Notes under the pieces: generated by a model | Database searches by the model: none | Told to the model about the DNA's origin: nothing | The model's input: only the letters and a program-made list of their open reading frames with translations | Source: Cliona cf. orientalis | Lineage: Eukaryota; Porifera; Demospongiae; Clionaida; Clionaidae | DNA length: 64,000 nt | Direction: 5' to 3' | Assembly (NCBI GenBank): GCA_963930775.1 | Contig: OZ005689.1 | Location: 9,870,854 to 9,934,853, forward strand | Program-made: the position numbers and the translations under genes | Shown: one piece after another, positions 60,136 through 64,000 of the stretch | Layout of the letters: every line of letters starts with the position of its first letter | How positions within the stretch are numbered: position 1 is the stretch's first letter

Positions 60136-63070
60136 CCTTAGCTAGTTACTGCAACATTCAGAATTCAAATTTCTGTAGATTTAAATATCAGCAGTTATCA
60201 TAATAATATTATTGCCAGATACCAATTATAATATAAGCCATCCATGATGCATAATAATACTATTATTCAAGTCACATGGTACATGTATGATTGTACTCTG
60301 GCAACCATGAAAGTCATTGCTTGAGATTCTACACAAGGAAATGATGTCATGAATTTCAACTATAACACCGAGATATGCTACCTCCAATCAATTATACATA
60401 ATAAATATCAGCTAGAGCTCCAACCATGAATACACATCAGGAGATGGCTGGCGCCAGTCTTATTAATTTTATGAGGAATGGAATTATGGCCATTTTTGGT
60501 ATGGGCTAACAACAGTTTGAACAGCTGTCATTCACATGCCATGCATTGTTCTTCATGCTGGTAGGCCCGCTGTTAAAAGTGGAGTGTAAGCACATACCCC
60601 AGTGAGGATTACATGTAACTTAACAGCATGTGTACTGTTGTATAGCAGAGTATAGTTGTATAGTATCCCTTTGGGTGATTCTCAAACACCTAAAAGTGTA
60701 CTTAGTATGCCAGATCCATGAATAATATAATATACAATAATACTTAATGCCAGTTTAACCCACAGAAACTAGCTAGGACATGCAATTATTATAGTACTTA
60801 CCTGTTTGCCAATCAGCGTAATCACCACCCCCTTCCACTTAAATGAAGTAAAAAGAGGAATTTGGGTGATAAAGGGTGGCCTAAGACTATTATGCAGACA
60901 ACCAGCGAGATCGATGCATGCTCAAATCCAGGATGCTTCCTTTAAAGACTATAACATACAGCATCCTTGTATGTCTGATAAACAATTCTATTGTGTGCAT
61001 GGCTGGTTTCACAAGACAATCAGCCATATGAACGTTTTGCCATGCACAATGCACTCCCCATATGCATCAAGGAATTCTGCCTTTCCCTGGTCACTAACAA
61101 GAGAAATAAGGGGTGGGTGGGATAAGGTAAACGATAAAATTCACCAGCTTCTGTTCACGGTAAGCATGCATAGTTTTACAATTGTCATGAAATAAATATA
61201 GAAAGGAGCGCATGTTCCCTTGTTGCACTGAGCATGCTCAGTTACTGCATGATGTCATCCTGAGATGTGGTTAACTATAGCCATGTATGTGTTAAACCAT
61301 GTATGCAGTGGGAAACTTTCAAAGGAGAAAAACTTCATCAATTATTTATAGGCAACTGCCAAAATTTTCTCCACAAAACTTTAGGCATGCCACACCTTTC
61401 AATAATATGTGATCAGTTTAACATTCCAAAATTAACAGCTAATTATTCATAATTACAAAAAAGGTATAATATAAAATTAATGGTAATAGAATGTGCACGA
61501 AGATGAGGTGTTGAATAATAACCTCTAAAAATTTTATGCAGAATTGCTTTAAAAGATAATAATAATATTATGGCACATGGTATTGCCCAGATTCCCTGCC
61601 ACAACAGCACTTTTCACATTTTCTAAATTTTCAACTACACTGATTCACACATGAGTGAAAGTGTATGTTTCAATTCCATAAAGTAAAGTGTATACACATT
61701 GCCATGCATTCTTATGCATACAATCTGCTTGTGCCCTTGCTTGTATAGGGCAGAGGGACTTTACAAGCATAAAATCTAAATAACCAATTGCATGATTATG
61801 TGCTGGGTCACTTTTGTAATCTTCAGGTTATTTTGCGTGTGGTGGGAGGGGGGAGGGGGGCGATTAATTGACCAATACGGCGAGCTTTCTCAGATACAAT
61901 AACACGATACTGTCACTAGTCAATTGAAGGCTCAATGACATGTTTCTATAAGGCATTCACACTCATGCATGAATAGCTATCAGCGTTATTAAGTAAGTCA
62001 TGTATTGTCATGTCATTATTCCAATATAGGAGTAATAATATTATTATTTTGTGGGTGGCTTTATGGACTATAATTCTGCATATGCTATATAGACTACTGC
62101 TGCATGACATAATATTCCACTGCCTGAAGTATAATCTAATGTGTAGTGCATATATACAAGTTGTTGGGAGAGTAGCTATCATGTGGCACCACCAGTCTGT
62201 CAGTGTGGTTTGTACACATGCAGTGGTTATGCAGTCGTCTTAAAATAGTCCCCCAGAGACCAGGGCTGTTAGGAAAGATAACTTCATTTGTGGCGGTTTC
62301 CTAGCTACTACCTGGTGAGTAATTGTGGATGTGTAATTATAGCAGCTCAAGGTCAAAATAAGAATCTTGGAATGTCTGGACAAACGGTAGCACATACACA
62401 ATTTTGCACAAAGTTTTGTTATGCTATGTATGCTGCAATAATTATTAGAATGTATGATTGTGAAGATTAAAAGCCTAGCATGAGGCTTTAACGTTCACTC
62501 ATACCTGTGTTAAAGAATTGTACTAATCTCAAAGCATGCACTAAGCTCTTGTGCATGTGACAGTGTTTGCATAGTATCCCATGGCCAATTAAAGGGGCTG
62601 CATTTTTTCACATTGGTTAAGCACATGGTAGTGTAATGTAAACTCCAATTTCAGCATCACCGAATTCAAACTATCTGTATCAGTAGTCTGGACACAATGT
62701 CCACACAAACTGCTCATTGGACAGAAATTGAATATTAATTTTATAATTATTATGTTTGGACATTATTTCGACCTCAATAGAATGCAGCTATCGGACCATA
62801 AAATTTATGTAAACATCTGAATCAAACTTTCACTAAAACATTATGGTCATAGCAATTTTCGCTGCAGGGTGAGAGATGCCTTGAATTGCATAGCTACATG
62901 GAAAAAATTATTGTATTCATACAATCGTGCCGAGTAAATGACAATTATAATAATATTAATATATGCATGATAAATTTGAAACAAAAAATGTTTTAGGAGT
63001 TCAAGCAACCAAATTTATCAACAGTCACTTACTCCAGCTGTTTATTAACTGGGTTACATCCCCAAAATAG
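60136..63070. other. Spacer upstream of the Calx-beta gene
   Basis: About 2.9 kb between the start of the Calx-beta gene and the stop of the right-hand gene, both on the - strand, so it should hold the Calx-beta promoter. A repeat at 61308-61440 matches 22998-23180. No TATA box could be singled out in the AT-rich sequence and no gene was recognised. Confidence 0.6.
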
Positions 63071-64000
63071 TTAATCAAGCGTAGCTGACTGAGCACCTTT
63101 GATAAGGTCAAGCTTCTTCTTTAATTTTTCCTGTGTTTTTCGTAGGTCTTCTCTCTCTGATCCAACTGTACTTTCAAGTCGTGTTTCAATCACAGCCAAC
63201 TGAGTTTCGATTAGTTTAACATAATTCCTTGCCACACCCAGCTCTTCAAACTCCTTTATCTTATGCAGTAGCTCATTGGATAATTGTAGTAATTCATTTT
63301 TGCATGACTGCTTCTGGTTTTCTAGCTCAACATAAAGCATTTCGGCCCGCTCTTGATCGTTTTTAGCTTTTTCAAATTTTGATCGCATTTCGTCGTTAGT
63401 AATAATCTTCAACTTGTTTAAAAAGACATTTGTTGTGGTAGTGATAAATATAAGAGTGACCGCACACCCTACATGTATTTGCACCTTGCATGCAACGACA
63501 ACTCTTAAGCGCCTCTTTATGAATCGGTATAGTGATGTCGGAACATTTTTCATGGCAATTGCTGTGACAGTCAGCATACCCACAAAGTGTGTTATGATAG
63601 CTAGTTTTTTCTATAACCCATCTGCTGAATCGTTGAGCTGATCGAAACTCTTTATTAAGCGTCTTGGAATTTGCTACAGCTGCATCAATTTTCTCCATAG
63701 CTTTTTCTGAAGCTTTCTCGAGCTCTATCTGAGCTTGATAATATTGTAAGGCGATTTTAAGTATCCTCCCCTCGATTTCATGCCTCTTTTCATAGAGTGC
63801 AATGAAATGGTGAGTGTGCACCTGTTGGAAATCTTTAATTTTTAGGAAGATTTCATTGAGGACCCTCACAGTGTCATTAAATGACCTTTCCAAGCCGTTT
63901 GCAACTCATTCGATACCGAGCTGAGCTATTTTGGCTTTGGCCTTTCCAAAACTGCAGTATGGATTTTCAATAAAGAAGATAAGATCTTGTGACACTGGCC
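63071..64000 (-). pseudogene. Cys/His-rich coiled-coil protein, C-terminal part, disrupted
   Basis: Read leftwards from the window edge: FFIENPYCSFGKAK, a TGA stop at 63906-63908, then LERSFNDTVRVLNEIF and a helical region, then a Cys/His cluster (HNTLCGYADCHSNCHEKC, later SCRCMQGANTCRVCGH and YHYHNKC). At 63396-63407 the frame shifts by one base, after which a coiled coil (KFEKAKNDQERAEML onward) continues to TAA at 63071-63073. This order resembles the segment following AIG1/septin-type P-loop GTPase domains in many animal proteins; any GTPase domain would lie right of the window. Two independent lesions suggest a decaying copy, although assembly errors or an unseen splice near the TGA remain possible. 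The Cys/His cluster may bind zinc. Confidence 0.65.

Noticed and set aside
60801-60870. Possible - strand exon ending in VVITLIGKQ before a good GT donor
   Set aside because: No recognisable protein, no start or acceptor established, and its phase does not match exon 1 of the Calx-beta gene.

Overview
This is AT-rich, intron-rich animal DNA. Nearly all coding sequence is split into short exons with GT-AG borders, and introns and spacers are packed with palindromes, miniature inverted-repeat elements and G/C homopolymers. The gene content (a CYP46-like P450, a very large Calx-beta array protein, and a Cys/His-rich coiled-coil protein) together with the exon style suggests a sponge, probably a demosponge. 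That is inference; no species marker was seen.

Layout. (1) 1-5462, + strand: the 3' part of a cytochrome P450 gene in 13 visible exons, cut by the left window edge. It resembles CYP46 (cholesterol 24-hydroxylase type). Two oddities are a one-base frameshift in the exon at 3430-3547 and a GC-AG intron. (2) 5463-8225: spacer between convergent genes, full of foldback repeats. (3) 8226-60135, - strand: one gene of about 52 kb. I reconstruct 60 exons, an ATG with a signal peptide at 60135, 29 Calx-beta domains, and a C-terminal membrane helix with a short basic tail ending at 8226. The predicted product is about 3,604 residues. (4) 60136-63070: spacer. (5) 63071-64000, - strand: the C-terminal part of a Cys/His-rich coiled-coil protein, with an in-frame stop and a frameshift; a probable pseudogene running off the right edge.

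The Calx-beta gene is the main discovery. Each domain is built from two exons, a first half of about 140-168 nt and a second half of about 207-228 nt. Every internal exon length is a multiple of three and every intron I could place is phase 1. After four unique N-terminal domains (N1-N4), the domains fall into seven types that recur in fixed order A-B-C-D-E-F-G. The array reads ABCDEFG / ABCD-FG / ABCD / BCDEFG, then two unique domains (H, I) and the membrane exon. The gene therefore grew by tandem duplication of a seven-domain, roughly 10 kb block, followed by deletions. Intron sequences are also recognisable between copies, so some duplications are fairly recent. A shared insertion in the F-domain introns of blocks 1 and 2, absent from block 4, helps order the events. 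An orphan half-domain next to a transposon end marks another lost domain. Calx-beta repeats are a known part of sponge aggregation-factor proteins, so a cell-adhesion or self-recognition role is a reasonable but untested idea.
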